From contig NZ_CP042913.1 of assembly GCF_008065115.1 (NCBI RefSeq), positions 505,211-569,210 of the forward strand: 64,000 bases of DNA, in the 5' to 3' direction. The stretch's first letter is position 1. The number at the start of each line of letters is the position of its first letter. Below the pieces are notes generated by a model, which ran no database searches, was not told the DNA's origin, and worked only from the letters and a program-made list of their open reading frames with translations. Shown here piece after piece: positions 10,314 to 18,770 of this stretch. The position numbers were made by a program, and so were the translations under genes. The DNA comes from Bythopirellula goksoeyrii. GTDB lineage: Bacteria > Planctomycetota > Planctomycetia > Pirellulales > Lacipirellulaceae.

Positions 10314-10337
10314 TCGGGGTCGAGGACGACCCGGCTC
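10314..10337 (-). repeat. 24-nt GC-rich dispersed repeat, copy C (inverted)
   Basis: Third copy, on the opposite strand, 20 of 24 positions matching copy B. Here the unit forms a 6-bp stem GGGTCG/CGACCC with a 4-nt loop. It sits between the prenyltransferase and mqnE. Confidence 0.5.
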
Positions 10338-10372
10338 GCCCCCAAATCACTCACAACAGACCACCTATTTCT

Positions 10373-11506
10373 ATGCTCCGTACATCTTCTCCCATCTTGC
10401 AGCCGATTCGCGAAAAAGTAGAAGCCGGCGAGCGGCTTTCGCTCGACGATGGTGTTTTGCTCTACCAACGTGAGGTGCCTCTCCCCGAATTGGGGGAACT
10501 GGCCAATCTAGTTCGTGAGCGCAAGAACGGTAATTTTGCCTATTACAACATCAACACGCATCTGAATCCCACCAACGTATGCGTCTATCGCTGCACTTTC
10601 TGTGCATTTCGGGCCGATCTCCGCGATGAAAAGGGATACTGGATGAACGACGAGCAGATCCTCGCCCGTGGACAGGAAGCCGTCGATGCCGGGTCGACAG
10701 AAATGCACATCGTCGGCGGACTGCACCATCAGGCCAAGTATGATTGGTACCGCAGAGTGCTCAGCGTGCTGCACGAAGCCTATCCAGAATTGCACCTCAA
10801 GGCCTGGACACCTGTGGAAATTGACTGGTTTGCTCGGCAAACGCAGAAGCCAATCCGCTGGGTGCTGGAAGACATGATCGACGCGGGCCTGGGCAGCCTC
10901 CCCGGTGGAGGCGCCGAGATTTTCCATCCTGAAGTCCGCCAACAAATCTGCGAGCACAAGGCTGACTCGGCCCGTTGGTTTGAGACCCATCGCACAGCCC
11001 ACGAGCTAGGGCTGCGTTCTAACTGCACCATGCTCTATGGCCACATCGAACAGCCTTATCACCGCATCGATCACTTGATTCGGCTACGCGATTTGCAAGA
11101 CGAAACAGGTGGATTCCAAACGTTCATTCCGCTGGCGTTTCATCCCGACAACACGGGACTGAGCCACATTACCAAGCCCTCGGGTCCAATGGATCTTCGT
11201 ACGATGGCCATTAGTAGGCTGATGCTCGACAACGTACCGCACATGAAGGCGTACTGGATCATGCTGGGCGTTGGGACTGCCCAGGTCGCCCTAGCCTACG
11301 GTGCCGACGACATCGACGGCACAGTGCGTCACGAGCTGATATACCACGACGCGGGGGCCGAAACGCCTGAAATCCTCTCTGTTGAGGCTATCCGCAGGCT
11401 GATTGAGGAGGCCGGAAGAGAACCCGTCGAGCGGGACACTCTCTACCACCGTGTCGAAAGGGACGGCTCGCAATGGCAAACTGGGGCGGAAATTGCCGTA
11501 GGTTGA
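10373..11506 (+). CDS. mqnE: Aminofutalosine synthase MqnE (radical SAM)
   Basis: Joins 3-[(1-carboxyvinyl)oxy]benzoate to the S-adenosylmethionine adenosyl group to give aminofutalosine, an early step of the futalosine menaquinone pathway. The radical SAM cluster motif CVYRCTFC gives Cys70, Cys74 and Cys77, preceded by the family signature NTHLNPTNV. Further MqnE hallmarks are GGGAEIF, the HIEQPYHRIDH stretch, TGGFQTFIPL and GADDIDGTV. The length of 377 residues is normal. It separates MqnE from the related MqnC and CofG/CofH enzymes clearly. The ATG at 10373 follows repeat copy C. Confidence 0.95.
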   Translation: MLRTSSPILQPIREKVEAGERLSLDDGVLLYQREVPLPELGELANLVRERKNGNFAYYNINTHLNPTNVCVYRCTFCAFRADLRDEKGYWMNDEQILARGQEAVDAGSTEMHIVGGLHHQAKYDWYRRVLSVLHEAYPELHLKAWTPVEIDWFARQTQKPIRWVLEDMIDAGLGSLPGGGAEIFHPEVRQQICEHKADSARWFETHRTAHELGLRSNCTMLYGHIEQPYHRIDHLIRLRDLQDETGGFQTFIPLAFHPDNTGLSHITKPSGPMDLRTMAISRLMLDNVPHMKAYWIMLGVGTAQVALAYGADDIDGTVRHELIYHDAGAETPEILSVEAIRRLIEEAGREPVERDTLYHRVERDGSQWQTGAEIAVG

Positions 11507-11536
11507 GCTATCTTCCCGCATTTGCCTCGAATGTCG

Positions 11537-11542
11537 TATAAT
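11537..11542 (+). promoter_or_regulatory. Possible -10 element TATAAT
   Basis: The 10-mer GTCGTATAAT occurs here and again at 21994-22003, each 70-120 bases before a plus-strand gene. No convincing -35 box is seen at either place, so this is only a candidate. Confidence 0.25.
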
Positions 11543-11658
11543 TCATCGTGCCGGCTACGGTTGTCGCTCGGTGAACCCTTCGCTAGGCTGCTACGTAGTA
11601 AACTACTATCCTTTCTTGAGCGGGAAGTCAGCTTTATAATCTCGAGGCCAGATAAGAC

Positions 11659-12351
11659 ATGTTTTTCGATCCGTATTATTTCCTGTATATCGCTCCTGCC
11701 CTTGTGCTCGCGTTCTGGGCACAGATGCGGGTGAAGAGCACGTTCGCGGCGGCTCAGAAGGTTCACACATCGCTGAGCGGCGCTGCTGCTGCGCGACATA
11801 TACTCGACTCGGCTGGATTGCAAAATGTCGCCATTGAGCAAGTCGCCGGCCATTTGTCCGATCATTACGATCCTCGCGACAAGGTATTGCGTCTGAGTCA
11901 GGACGTTTTCGGTGCCCGTTCCGCAGCCGCAGTTGGAATCGCTGCTCATGAGGCGGGACATGCCTTGCAGGATGCTCAGAATTACGCACCGCTAGTGCTC
12001 CGCAATGGTGCCGTTCCTGCAGCTACCTTTGGTGGCAACGCAAGTATGATCATGTTGATCGCAGGTATGCTTCTCTCCCCTAAAATCCCTGCTTTAGGGA
12101 TATTGGTTCCATTGGGTATTGCCGCGTTTGCTTGCGTCGTGGTATTTCAATTGATCAATCTCCCCGTAGAATTCAACGCCAGCGCCCGAGCCAAACGACT
12201 CTTGGTCGATCACGGCATCGTAGCAACTGACGACATGGTTTACGTGAACCGCGTGCTGAATGCGGCCGCTTGGACCTACGTGGCCGCTACTTTGCAGGCA
12301 GTACTAACGCTGCTCTATTACATCATGCGTTTTTACGGCAACCGAGACTGA
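11659..12351 (+). CDS. YugP-type zinc metallopeptidase, membrane bound
   Basis: A 230-residue membrane protein of the YugP family, whose physiological substrate is not established. The zinc site is HEAGH at 97-101 on a predicted helix. One membrane segment precedes it (about 5-22) and two or three follow (about 118-170 and the C-terminus near 205-225). The spacing and the MFFDPYYFLY start fit the family. It lies downstream of mqnE but 152 bases away with a possible own promoter. The following gene starts 11 bases after its stop. It may act in membrane protein turnover, by analogy with other membrane metalloproteases; that part is inference. Confidence 0.87.
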   Translation: MFFDPYYFLYIAPALVLAFWAQMRVKSTFAAAQKVHTSLSGAAAARHILDSAGLQNVAIEQVAGHLSDHYDPRDKVLRLSQDVFGARSAAAVGIAAHEAGHALQDAQNYAPLVLRNGAVPAATFGGNASMIMLIAGMLLSPKIPALGILVPLGIAAFACVVVFQLINLPVEFNASARAKRLLVDHGIVATDDMVYVNRVLNAAAWTYVAATLQAVLTLLYYIMRFYGNRD

Positions 12352-12362
12352 TCGCCTCTCAA

Positions 12363-13178
12363 ATGGCACTCTGTATCTCCTACCGCAAGGCGAGCACACT
12401 CCCGGTTCATTTTCCTGGACTCGTTCCCGAATCGATCGGGGAAGCATCTCTCGCCGAAATTGAGCAGTTGCCAATCCTCCACGGTCGGTACCAGGTGCCG
12501 CTTGCAGAACTGTTCGAGGTGACCGGCGATGCAAGTGACATGCGACTGGAGTTCCACGGCGATTTTTCCCATGCTCACAGCATCGGTGCCGAGATGACTG
12601 AGGGCACTATTCACGTCAATGGAAACGCAGGACACAACGTCGGCATCAGAATGCGTGGAGGAGAAATCCATATCTCTGGCGATGCCGGCGATTCATTGGG
12701 CTGCGAAATGATTGGTGGAACCATCCGTGTGGGTGGTTCTGCAGGCAACTTGGTCGGCGGTGCCCGAAGCGGATCGCGTCGTGGCATGGCGGGAGGCACG
12801 ATACTTATTGGCGGCGCTGTCGGAGACCAGGCCGGCTACCGAATGCGTCGCGGATTGATCGCTATTGGCGGTAGCGCTGGCAAACTTACCGGTTACAACA
12901 TGCTTGCCGGTACGATCGTTGTGTTGGGGAAATGCGGTGCCCGAGCCGGCGCCGGCATGAAGCGCGGAACACTCTTTTTGCTAGGGGAAAGTGCAGAGGA
13001 ACTATTGCCAACATATCGTTCAGCAGGGACTACCAATGCAGCAGTGTTGCCTCTCATCGGAAGGCATCTGCAATCGCTCGGGTTTATCGAAAACATGCAA
13101 CCGTTTGAGCAGAACTACGAACTCTTCCACGGCGATTTCGTTACACTCGGTCGGGGGGAGATTCTCCTCTCAAGTTAG
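12363..13178 (+). CDS. fhcC: Formylmethanofuran dehydrogenase subunit C-like, FhcC of the formyltransferase/hydrolase complex
   Basis: Structural subunit of the Fhc complex that handles formyl groups bound to a methanofuran-type carrier in the H4MPT C1 pathway of methylotrophs and planctomycetes. The protein (271 residues) is a repetitive right-handed beta-helix made of G-GxIxxxGxAG units, running from about residue 60 to 210, as in GltB C-terminal and FwdC folds. The ATG at 12363 gives the conserved N-terminus; the frame open from 12270 would overlap the protease gene. The next gene is fhcB. Subunits A and D are not in the window. Confidence 0.88.
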   Translation: MALCISYRKASTLPVHFPGLVPESIGEASLAEIEQLPILHGRYQVPLAELFEVTGDASDMRLEFHGDFSHAHSIGAEMTEGTIHVNGNAGHNVGIRMRGGEIHISGDAGDSLGCEMIGGTIRVGGSAGNLVGGARSGSRRGMAGGTILIGGAVGDQAGYRMRRGLIAIGGSAGKLTGYNMLAGTIVVLGKCGARAGAGMKRGTLFLLGESAEELLPTYRSAGTTNAAVLPLIGRHLQSLGFIENMQPFEQNYELFHGDFVTLGRGEILLSS

Positions 13179-13244
13179 TTGGCGATAGACAAACTTGCTA
13201 TGATGAACTCCTGAATTCACACTTCCCTTTCCGCTGAGACCTGT

Positions 13245-14516
13245 GTGGCAAAGCAAATCGACAATGTGACCTGCGTATCCTGCGGCTGCTTGTGTGATGA
13301 CTTAGCTGTTCAGATTGCCGATGGCCAGATCACTTCTGCCGAGCGAGCCTGCAGCATCAGCCAACCCCTATTCGTTGCTAGCCAAGAAAATAAGACAGTT
13401 ACAGCAGAGATCGAAGGCAAGGAAGTTTCTCTCGAAGCGGCAATTGATCGTGCCTCCGAGATCCTGGATAGCAGTTGCTCGCCGCTTATCTGGGGCCTCG
13501 CGGAGAGTACGATTGAGGCACAGCGGAAAGCCATCGCATTGGCGGACCGATTGGGTGGTACTGTTGACCCAGCCCTTTCACCTTTTCATCGTGCAGCACT
13601 CATTGCCTTGCAATCCGTTGGAATCTCCACTTGCACTTTGGGCGAAGTGAAACAGCGAGCAGACGTAGTCCTTTTCTGGGGCTGCGATCCCATGACAACA
13701 CACCCTCGGTTCTTCGAGAGATTCATTGATCCACCATGCAAGTTCACTGCCACTGGCCGAAACTTAGTCGTCGTCGATGATGAGCGACATGAGACTGCCT
13801 CGCTTGCAAATGAATTCCTTCAGATCGAGCCTGGCGCCGATTTTGAAGTGCTCTCCACGCTGCGTGCCATCGTTGCAGAAGTGGAAATTGAAAGTGAAAC
13901 AGTTGGCAGAGTCTCCCTTGCTCAACTTCAAGCACTGTCTAACACGCTGAAAGCTTCCAACTACCCAGTCCTATTCTTCGGCTCCGGAATTGCAGAAGAC
14001 GAAGATGCGTCGAGTACGCTAGAATCGCTTTTCCTTCTAGTCCGCCAATTGAATGACCATTCACGGTGCTCGGCGATCGGACTGGGCGGGCCAATTGCCG
14101 AAAATGTGCTCACGTGGCAAACTGGATATCCCTGCGGGGTGAATTTCGCTACGGGATATCCGCGTTTTGATCCAGTAGCCTATTCAGCGACCAGGCTACT
14201 AGAAAGTGGCGAAGCGGATGCCCTGCTGATGTGTGGCAAAAGTGGATTTCAGCACCTTGCAAAGGCAGCCCGCGAGAAACTTCATGACATGCCTGTCGTA
14301 CTTCTGGAGCCAGCCCAATCAGCACCATACGATAATAATCAGTTCGTTCCCACCGTACGAATTCCCCTGGCTAGAGTAGGCATTCACACAGGAGGGACTG
14401 TGTTTAGAATGGACGGCGTTCCACTGCCACTTCGGCAGTTGACTCAGTCCTCACACCTCAGCGAAGAAGAAGTTCTCACAGCAATTCTGGAAGGCGTACT
14501 CAAAACATGCTGCTAA
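13245..14516 (+). CDS. fhcB: Formylmethanofuran dehydrogenase subunit B-like, FhcB
   Basis: Molybdopterin-oxidoreductase-like subunit of the Fhc complex, 423 residues. In bacterial Fhc the B subunit has lost the redox cofactor role of archaeal FwdB and FmdB. The N-terminal cysteine group CVSCGCLC (Cys10, 13, 15, 17) matches the family entry, followed by the WGLAEST and FWGCDPMTTHPR segments. The start is a GTG at 13245, directly giving MAKQIDNVTC. No ATG is found between the fhcC stop and the cysteine motif. It lies 66 bases after fhcC and overlaps the next start by 10 bases, so fhcC-fhcB and the FGE-like gene are likely co-transcribed. Confidence 0.88.
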   Translation: MAKQIDNVTCVSCGCLCDDLAVQIADGQITSAERACSISQPLFVASQENKTVTAEIEGKEVSLEAAIDRASEILDSSCSPLIWGLAESTIEAQRKAIALADRLGGTVDPALSPFHRAALIALQSVGISTCTLGEVKQRADVVLFWGCDPMTTHPRFFERFIDPPCKFTATGRNLVVVDDERHETASLANEFLQIEPGADFEVLSTLRAIVAEVEIESETVGRVSLAQLQALSNTLKASNYPVLFFGSGIAEDEDASSTLESLFLLVRQLNDHSRCSAIGLGGPIAENVLTWQTGYPCGVNFATGYPRFDPVAYSATRLLESGEADALLMCGKSGFQHLAKAAREKLHDMPVVLLEPAQSAPYDNNQFVPTVRIPLARVGIHTGGTVFRMDGVPLPLRQLTQSSHLSEEEVLTAILEGVLKTCC

Positions 14517-15769
14517 TTCTCCATCTTGCACGAATCTTACTCGTGGCTTTCATTGCATCCTTGGTTCTTAACCATCCATTGCATGCTAAAGACTTGCGTG
14601 GTTTTGCTACTGAGAATCCGGGTGACACCGTGCAATCTGTAGCAAACGACGAGGACTTTATGGTCCCGTACGTTTGTTCGATTCCTGGGACATACGCAAC
14701 ATTCGAGATGGTGCCCGTCCCTGGCGGTGAGTATTTGCTCGGCAGCCCTAAGAGTGAAGCCAATCGCAATGAAGATGAAGGACCCCAAGTGACCGTAAAG
14801 GTTTCCCCGTTTTGGATAGGAAAGTGCGAAGTTTCGTGGGCCGAGTATCGTGCGTTTATGGCGCAATACGAAGCTTTCAAGAAACTCGATAGCCTAAGAT
14901 TCGCCAGATCACGAATGGAATCAGCGAAGAAAGAAGTCGATGCCCTCCCAGAGGTGAAGAAGTATTTCGACGAGCAGAAAACCGAGGTGGACGCGGTCAC
15001 CTGTCCCACGCCGCTCTACGACTCCAGCTTCACTTATGCTCCTGGGGAAGAGCCGAATCAACCAGCGGTGACTATGACACAGTTTGCCGCCAAACAGTAC
15101 ACGAAATGGTTGAGCGGTATCACTGGAGAGCAATACCGACTGCCGACTGAAGCGGAGTGGGAGTATGCCGCCCGAGCTGGAAGTGAGACGGCTTATTCAT
15201 TTGGGGACGATCCCGAGTCGATCGAAGAGTATGGATGGTACGAAGACAACTCCGATTTTGAAACGCATCCGGTTGGCAGCAAACAACCCAATGCCTGGGG
15301 GCTCCACGACATGCATGGCAACGCCGCTGAGTGGGTGCTCGATGCGTACGAACCTGAACACTACTCGCAACTGAAGTCTGATATTAGCGCCGCTGAAGCG
15401 GTTGCCTGGCCAACAAGATTATTTCCTCGCGTGATTCGCGGTGGAAGCTGGCTCAGTTCTCCCGGCGATTGCCGCAGTGCTGCCCGGCAGCAGTCCGATG
15501 ACCCCGAGTGGAATCTTTCGGATCCCAATCTCCCCAAGAGTCCTTGGTGGTTTACAGAGGAGCAGGCGACGGGGGTCGGTTTCCGAATTCTCCGCCCTCT
15601 GGAGCCCATGGACACCGAGATGCAGAAAAAAGTGTGGGACGCCGACATCAAGAGAATCCAACAAGACGTCGCCGACCGATTGGACGAGGGTCGTGGGGCA
15701 CAAACGGCTGCGGACAAGCAGTTGCCTGAGGCCGTCGACGCATTGAAATTATCCGGAAAAATTCAATGA
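14507..15769 (+). CDS. Exported formylglycine-generating-enzyme-like (SUMF1/FGE-sulfatase fold) protein
   Basis: A 420-residue protein with a signal peptide (residues 1 to about 27) and an FGE-sulfatase fold: VPVPGGEYLLGS, ISGEVSWAEYRAF-like second strand (GKCEVSWAEYRAFM), LPTEAEWEYAARAG, GNAAEWVLDAY and the RVIRGGSWL motif. In genuine formylglycine-generating enzymes two cysteines follow this last motif; here the segment reads GGSWLSSPGDCRSAAR, so the first cysteine is serine. There is also an insert of about 60 residues between about 120 and 180. I infer it is not a sulfatase activator but one of the many FGE-fold proteins of unknown role. It overlaps the fhcB end by 10 bases. Confidence 0.82.
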   Translation: MLLILHLARILLVAFIASLVLNHPLHAKDLRGFATENPGDTVQSVANDEDFMVPYVCSIPGTYATFEMVPVPGGEYLLGSPKSEANRNEDEGPQVTVKVSPFWIGKCEVSWAEYRAFMAQYEAFKKLDSLRFARSRMESAKKEVDALPEVKKYFDEQKTEVDAVTCPTPLYDSSFTYAPGEEPNQPAVTMTQFAAKQYTKWLSGITGEQYRLPTEAEWEYAARAGSETAYSFGDDPESIEEYGWYEDNSDFETHPVGSKQPNAWGLHDMHGNAAEWVLDAYEPEHYSQLKSDISAAEAVAWPTRLFPRVIRGGSWLSSPGDCRSAARQQSDDPEWNLSDPNLPKSPWWFTEEQATGVGFRILRPLEPMDTEMQKKVWDADIKRIQQDVADRLDEGRGAQTAADKQLPEAVDALKLSGKIQ

Positions 15770-15792
15770 CGCTTTAGGAGTCGCTCGATAGG

Positions 15793-15821
15793 TTGGCAAA
15801 AATGCCCTCCTATGTGATAAT
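15793..15821 (+). promoter_or_regulatory. Probable sigma-70-type promoter for the Gfo/Idh gene
   Basis: TTGGCA at 15793-15798 and GATAAT at 15816-15821 are separated by 17 bases, preceded by TGT at the -10 edge. The downstream ATG is 56 bases away. Confidence 0.45.
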
Positions 15822-15877
15822 TTCCCTACTAGCTTCGACTCGACTCTTTTTTCCTCTCATGACTGGAGAATCCTGAA

Positions 15878-17257
15878 ATGCCGTCTCAAAGTTCTTCCGA
15901 CATCACTCCTTCGCGCCGTGACTTTGTCAAGCAATCAACCGCAGTGGTTGCCGGTGGCATGGCGCTGGCGACTAATTTGAGCAAGGTACAAGCAGGTACT
16001 CCCCTTGGCGACAAGCAGATCAAAGTCGCCCTCATTGGTTGTGGGGGACGGGGCACTCAGGCGGCCGCTCAGGCCCTGTCGACAAATGGCAACGTGACCT
16101 TATGGGCTATGGCCGATGCTTTCGACAAGCGAATTGAGCAATCTCTTACCAAGCTAAACCGAACGCTTGAACAAAATCTGGGTGAGGGTTCCGAGGAGAT
16201 TATCGCTGAGAAGATTCAAGTTCCCCTCGACCGACAGTTTGCTGGACTCGATGGTTATCAAAAGGCCATCGATAGCGGTGTCGATCTAGTTATACTCGCC
16301 ACGCCACCTGGCTTTCGTCCGCCCCAATTCGAGGCAGCTATCGAGGCTGGCAAACATGTTTTCACAGAAAAGCCGCTCGCCGTCGATGCTCCTGGTGTCC
16401 GTCGGGTACTCGCTGCCGGAGAATTGGCGGACCAAAAAGGACTCTGTGTTGGAGTGGGGTTGCAACGTCACCATCAGCCGATTTACTTGGAGACCGTCAA
16501 GCGTTTACAAGAAGGTGCCATCGGCGACATTCTGCTCACACGCGTCTATTGGAATAGCGGACCGTTGTGGGTGCGAACCAAGACGGATTTCTTTCAGAGC
16601 TATGGCCATGAGCCGACAGAAATGGAGTATCAGGTCAACAATTGGTACTACTTCAACTGGCTTTGTGGCGATCACATTGTCGAGCAACACATTCACAATA
16701 TCGACGTCAGCAACTGGGTTAAGCAAGCCCACCCTGTAATGGCGAAAGGAATGGGGGGGCGAGAACGTCGTACGGCACCAGAATACGGGCAGATTTTTGA
16801 TCATCATGCTGTCGAGTTCACTTATCCCGATGGTTCGACCATGATGAGCGAATGTCGTCACATGGATGGCTGTTGGAATCAAGTCGCCGAATTTGCTGCT
16901 GGCACAAAGGGAACTGCTGATATCAGTCGGGGGAAGATTATAACTCCCTCTGGAGAGTGGCAATTCTCGAGTGAAGAAACCATTGACCCATACCAGCAGG
17001 AACACGATGACTTATTTGCCGCAATTCGTAGCGGACAGCCCTACAATGAGATTCCTTATGGTGCCGAAAGTACAATGACGGCCATCTTGGGTCGTATGGC
17101 CACTTACTCCGGCAAGCTTCTTGAATGGGATGACGCAATCAATTCCGATATTGATATTTCGCCCAAGGAATACAGCTTCGCTGCCGCACCACCCGTCGTA
17201 CCAGACAAGAACGGAAACTATCCTGTACCTGTTCCTGGTGTGACGAAAGTCATATAA
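15878..17257 (+). CDS. Tat-exported Gfo/Idh/MocA family oxidoreductase
   Basis: NAD(P)-dependent sugar or polyol oxidoreductase fold, 459 residues. A Tat signal is present (SRRDFVKQST, arginines at 13-14, then a hydrophobic stretch to about 34), followed by the Rossmann motif IGCGGRG at 53-59, the EKPLAVD motif of the family and a C-terminal GFO domain. Exported members usually fold with the dinucleotide in the cytosol before Tat transport. Substrate is not predictable. A promoter-like sequence lies just upstream and a VOC-family gene starts 3 bases after its stop, so these two probably form a unit. Confidence 0.9.
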   Translation: MPSQSSSDITPSRRDFVKQSTAVVAGGMALATNLSKVQAGTPLGDKQIKVALIGCGGRGTQAAAQALSTNGNVTLWAMADAFDKRIEQSLTKLNRTLEQNLGEGSEEIIAEKIQVPLDRQFAGLDGYQKAIDSGVDLVILATPPGFRPPQFEAAIEAGKHVFTEKPLAVDAPGVRRVLAAGELADQKGLCVGVGLQRHHQPIYLETVKRLQEGAIGDILLTRVYWNSGPLWVRTKTDFFQSYGHEPTEMEYQVNNWYYFNWLCGDHIVEQHIHNIDVSNWVKQAHPVMAKGMGGRERRTAPEYGQIFDHHAVEFTYPDGSTMMSECRHMDGCWNQVAEFAAGTKGTADISRGKIITPSGEWQFSSEETIDPYQQEHDDLFAAIRSGQPYNEIPYGAESTMTAILGRMATYSGKLLEWDDAINSDIDISPKEYSFAAAPPVVPDKNGNYPVPVPGVTKVI

Positions 17258-17260
17258 GCG

Positions 17261-17722
17261 ATGATCGAGTCTATCGACCATGTCAACTTGGTCGTTCGCG
17301 ATTTGGCGCGAATGACGGAGTTTTACCGTGATGTGTTAGGCTGCCGCCTTACCAAGGAAGTCAGCATTTCAGGGACGTGGATCGACGAGGTTGTGGGGCT
17401 CTCGGGGGTCGAGGCGGATGTCGTCTACCTCGACCTGCCCGAAGAAGGACCGCGGATCGAGCTGATTGCCTATCGCAGCCCGGCAGGAGTGGAACCAGCA
17501 GTTCTCAATTCACCCAACCTGTACGGCTTGCGGCACCTGGCATTCCGCGTGTCGGAGATCGATATGCTGGTATCCAAACTGCAATCAGCCGATGTAAAGT
17601 TTCAGAGTGAAATAAAATCGGTTCCCGAAACTCAGGTCACCTACAATGGCGGAGTAAAGAAGCGGCTCGTCTATTTTCGCGATCCCGAGGATAATCTCCT
17701 GGAATTCTGTGAATATAAGTGA
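17261..17722 (+). CDS. VOC-superfamily (glyoxalase/dioxygenase-like) protein
   Basis: A 153-residue single-domain protein with paired beta-alpha-beta-beta-beta units. The DHVNLVVRDLARMTEFYRDVLG entry and the C-terminal YFRDPEDNLLEF metal-site pattern are typical of glyoxalase I/methylmalonyl-CoA epimerase/fosfomycin-resistance-like members. Likely metal ligands are His in DHVNL, His in LRHLAF and Glu in LLEFCE. It follows the Gfo/Idh oxidoreductase by 3 bases and its stop is 4 bases from the convergent dehydrogenase. Reaction unknown; probably a cytosolic metal-dependent isomerase or lyase. Confidence 0.88.
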   Translation: MIESIDHVNLVVRDLARMTEFYRDVLGCRLTKEVSISGTWIDEVVGLSGVEADVVYLDLPEEGPRIELIAYRSPAGVEPAVLNSPNLYGLRHLAFRVSEIDMLVSKLQSADVKFQSEIKSVPETQVTYNGGVKKRLVYFRDPEDNLLEFCEYK

Positions 17723-17726
17723 AACG

Positions 17727-18689
17727 TTAATGCACCACATTCTGGGGATTGCCTGACAAGAATGCAGCAACATTGTTCACTACGATCTGCATTAGTCGAG
17801 TCCGTGAACTCAAAGTAGCCCAAGCGAGATGCGGAGTGATGAAACAATTTGGGGCCAGAATAAGCGGGTGATCAGCCGGTGGAGGCTCTACAGAAAGAAC
17901 ATCAAGTCCTACCCCAGCGATTTCGCCATTTGACAACGCGTTGGCCAGCGCAGACTCATCGATAAGTTGACCGCGACTCGTATTTATCAAGTATGCTGAA
18001 CTCTTCATCGCCTTGAGTAGCTCTTCGTTGACCAGCTCCTTGGTTTCAGGCGTGAGAGGACAATGTAAACTGACCACATCTGCACTGCGAATCAACTCAT
18101 CGAGATCGACCATCCGCACATAGTCAGGATGCTCTCCCTGAGAACGCGTGGTCGCAATCACTTTCATGCCGAAGGCATGCGCCAGTTTGGTGACGGCACG
18201 ACCAATTTCGCCGAAGCCCACGATTCCCAGGGTAAGTCCACTGAGTTCGATGAGCGGTGTGTCCCAGAAGCACCAATCGGGAGCCTCTGACCACTTTCCA
18301 TTGCGAACCGCAATCGCATGACCTCCAACATGCTGGGCAAGATTCAATAAATGTGCAATCGTCAATTGAGCAACTGAAGCGGTCGAGTAGCTGGGAACAT
18401 TAGTGACCACGACTCCCTTCCTGCGGGCAGCGGTGAGATCGACAACATTGGTCCCCGTCGCGGTAACCCCGATGTAGCTCAACTGGGGGAGTTGCTGGAG
18501 CGTGGCTTCGGAAAGAACTACTTTATTAGTAAGTACGATCTTCGCATCAATGATTCGCGGAAGCACTTCCTCAGCGGACGTACGGTCAAATACTTTGCAT
18601 TCCCCCAGTTTTTCTAACGCTTCCCAAGCAAGATCGCCATGGGTTAAGGTATAGCCGTCGAGGACAACGATTTGTGGTGATTCTTTCAT
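17727..18689 (-). CDS. D-2-hydroxyacid dehydrogenase (glycerate/hydroxypyruvate-type)
   Basis: NAD-dependent reduction of 2-keto acids to D-2-hydroxy acids in the cytosol; the nearest family type is glycerate (hydroxypyruvate) dehydrogenase. The 320 residues hold the Rossmann motif GFGEIG at 158-163 and the three catalytic positions: Arg in NTSRGQLIDE, Glu in LDVLSVEPP and His in FITPHLAWAT. The gene is divergent from the FAH-family hydrolase (81-base gap), hinting at joint regulation of a hydroxy/keto-acid pathway, which is inference. Confidence 0.92.
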   Translation of the reverse strand: MKESPQIVVLDGYTLTHGDLAWEALEKLGECKVFDRTSAEEVLPRIIDAKIVLTNKVVLSEATLQQLPQLSYIGVTATGTNVVDLTAARRKGVVVTNVPSYSTASVAQLTIAHLLNLAQHVGGHAIAVRNGKWSEAPDWCFWDTPLIELSGLTLGIVGFGEIGRAVTKLAHAFGMKVIATTRSQGEHPDYVRMVDLDELIRSADVVSLHCPLTPETKELVNEELLKAMKSSAYLINTSRGQLIDESALANALSNGEIAGVGLDVLSVEPPPADHPLILAPNCFITPHLAWATLSSRTRLMQIVVNNVAAFLSGNPQNVVH

Positions 18690-18770
18690 GATTTCATCAG
18701 GGCGGTTGTTAGAACAAGGATTGCAGTAAGTCTACTTTCAATACCCTTCGCTTAGGGAGAGGGAAACCAC

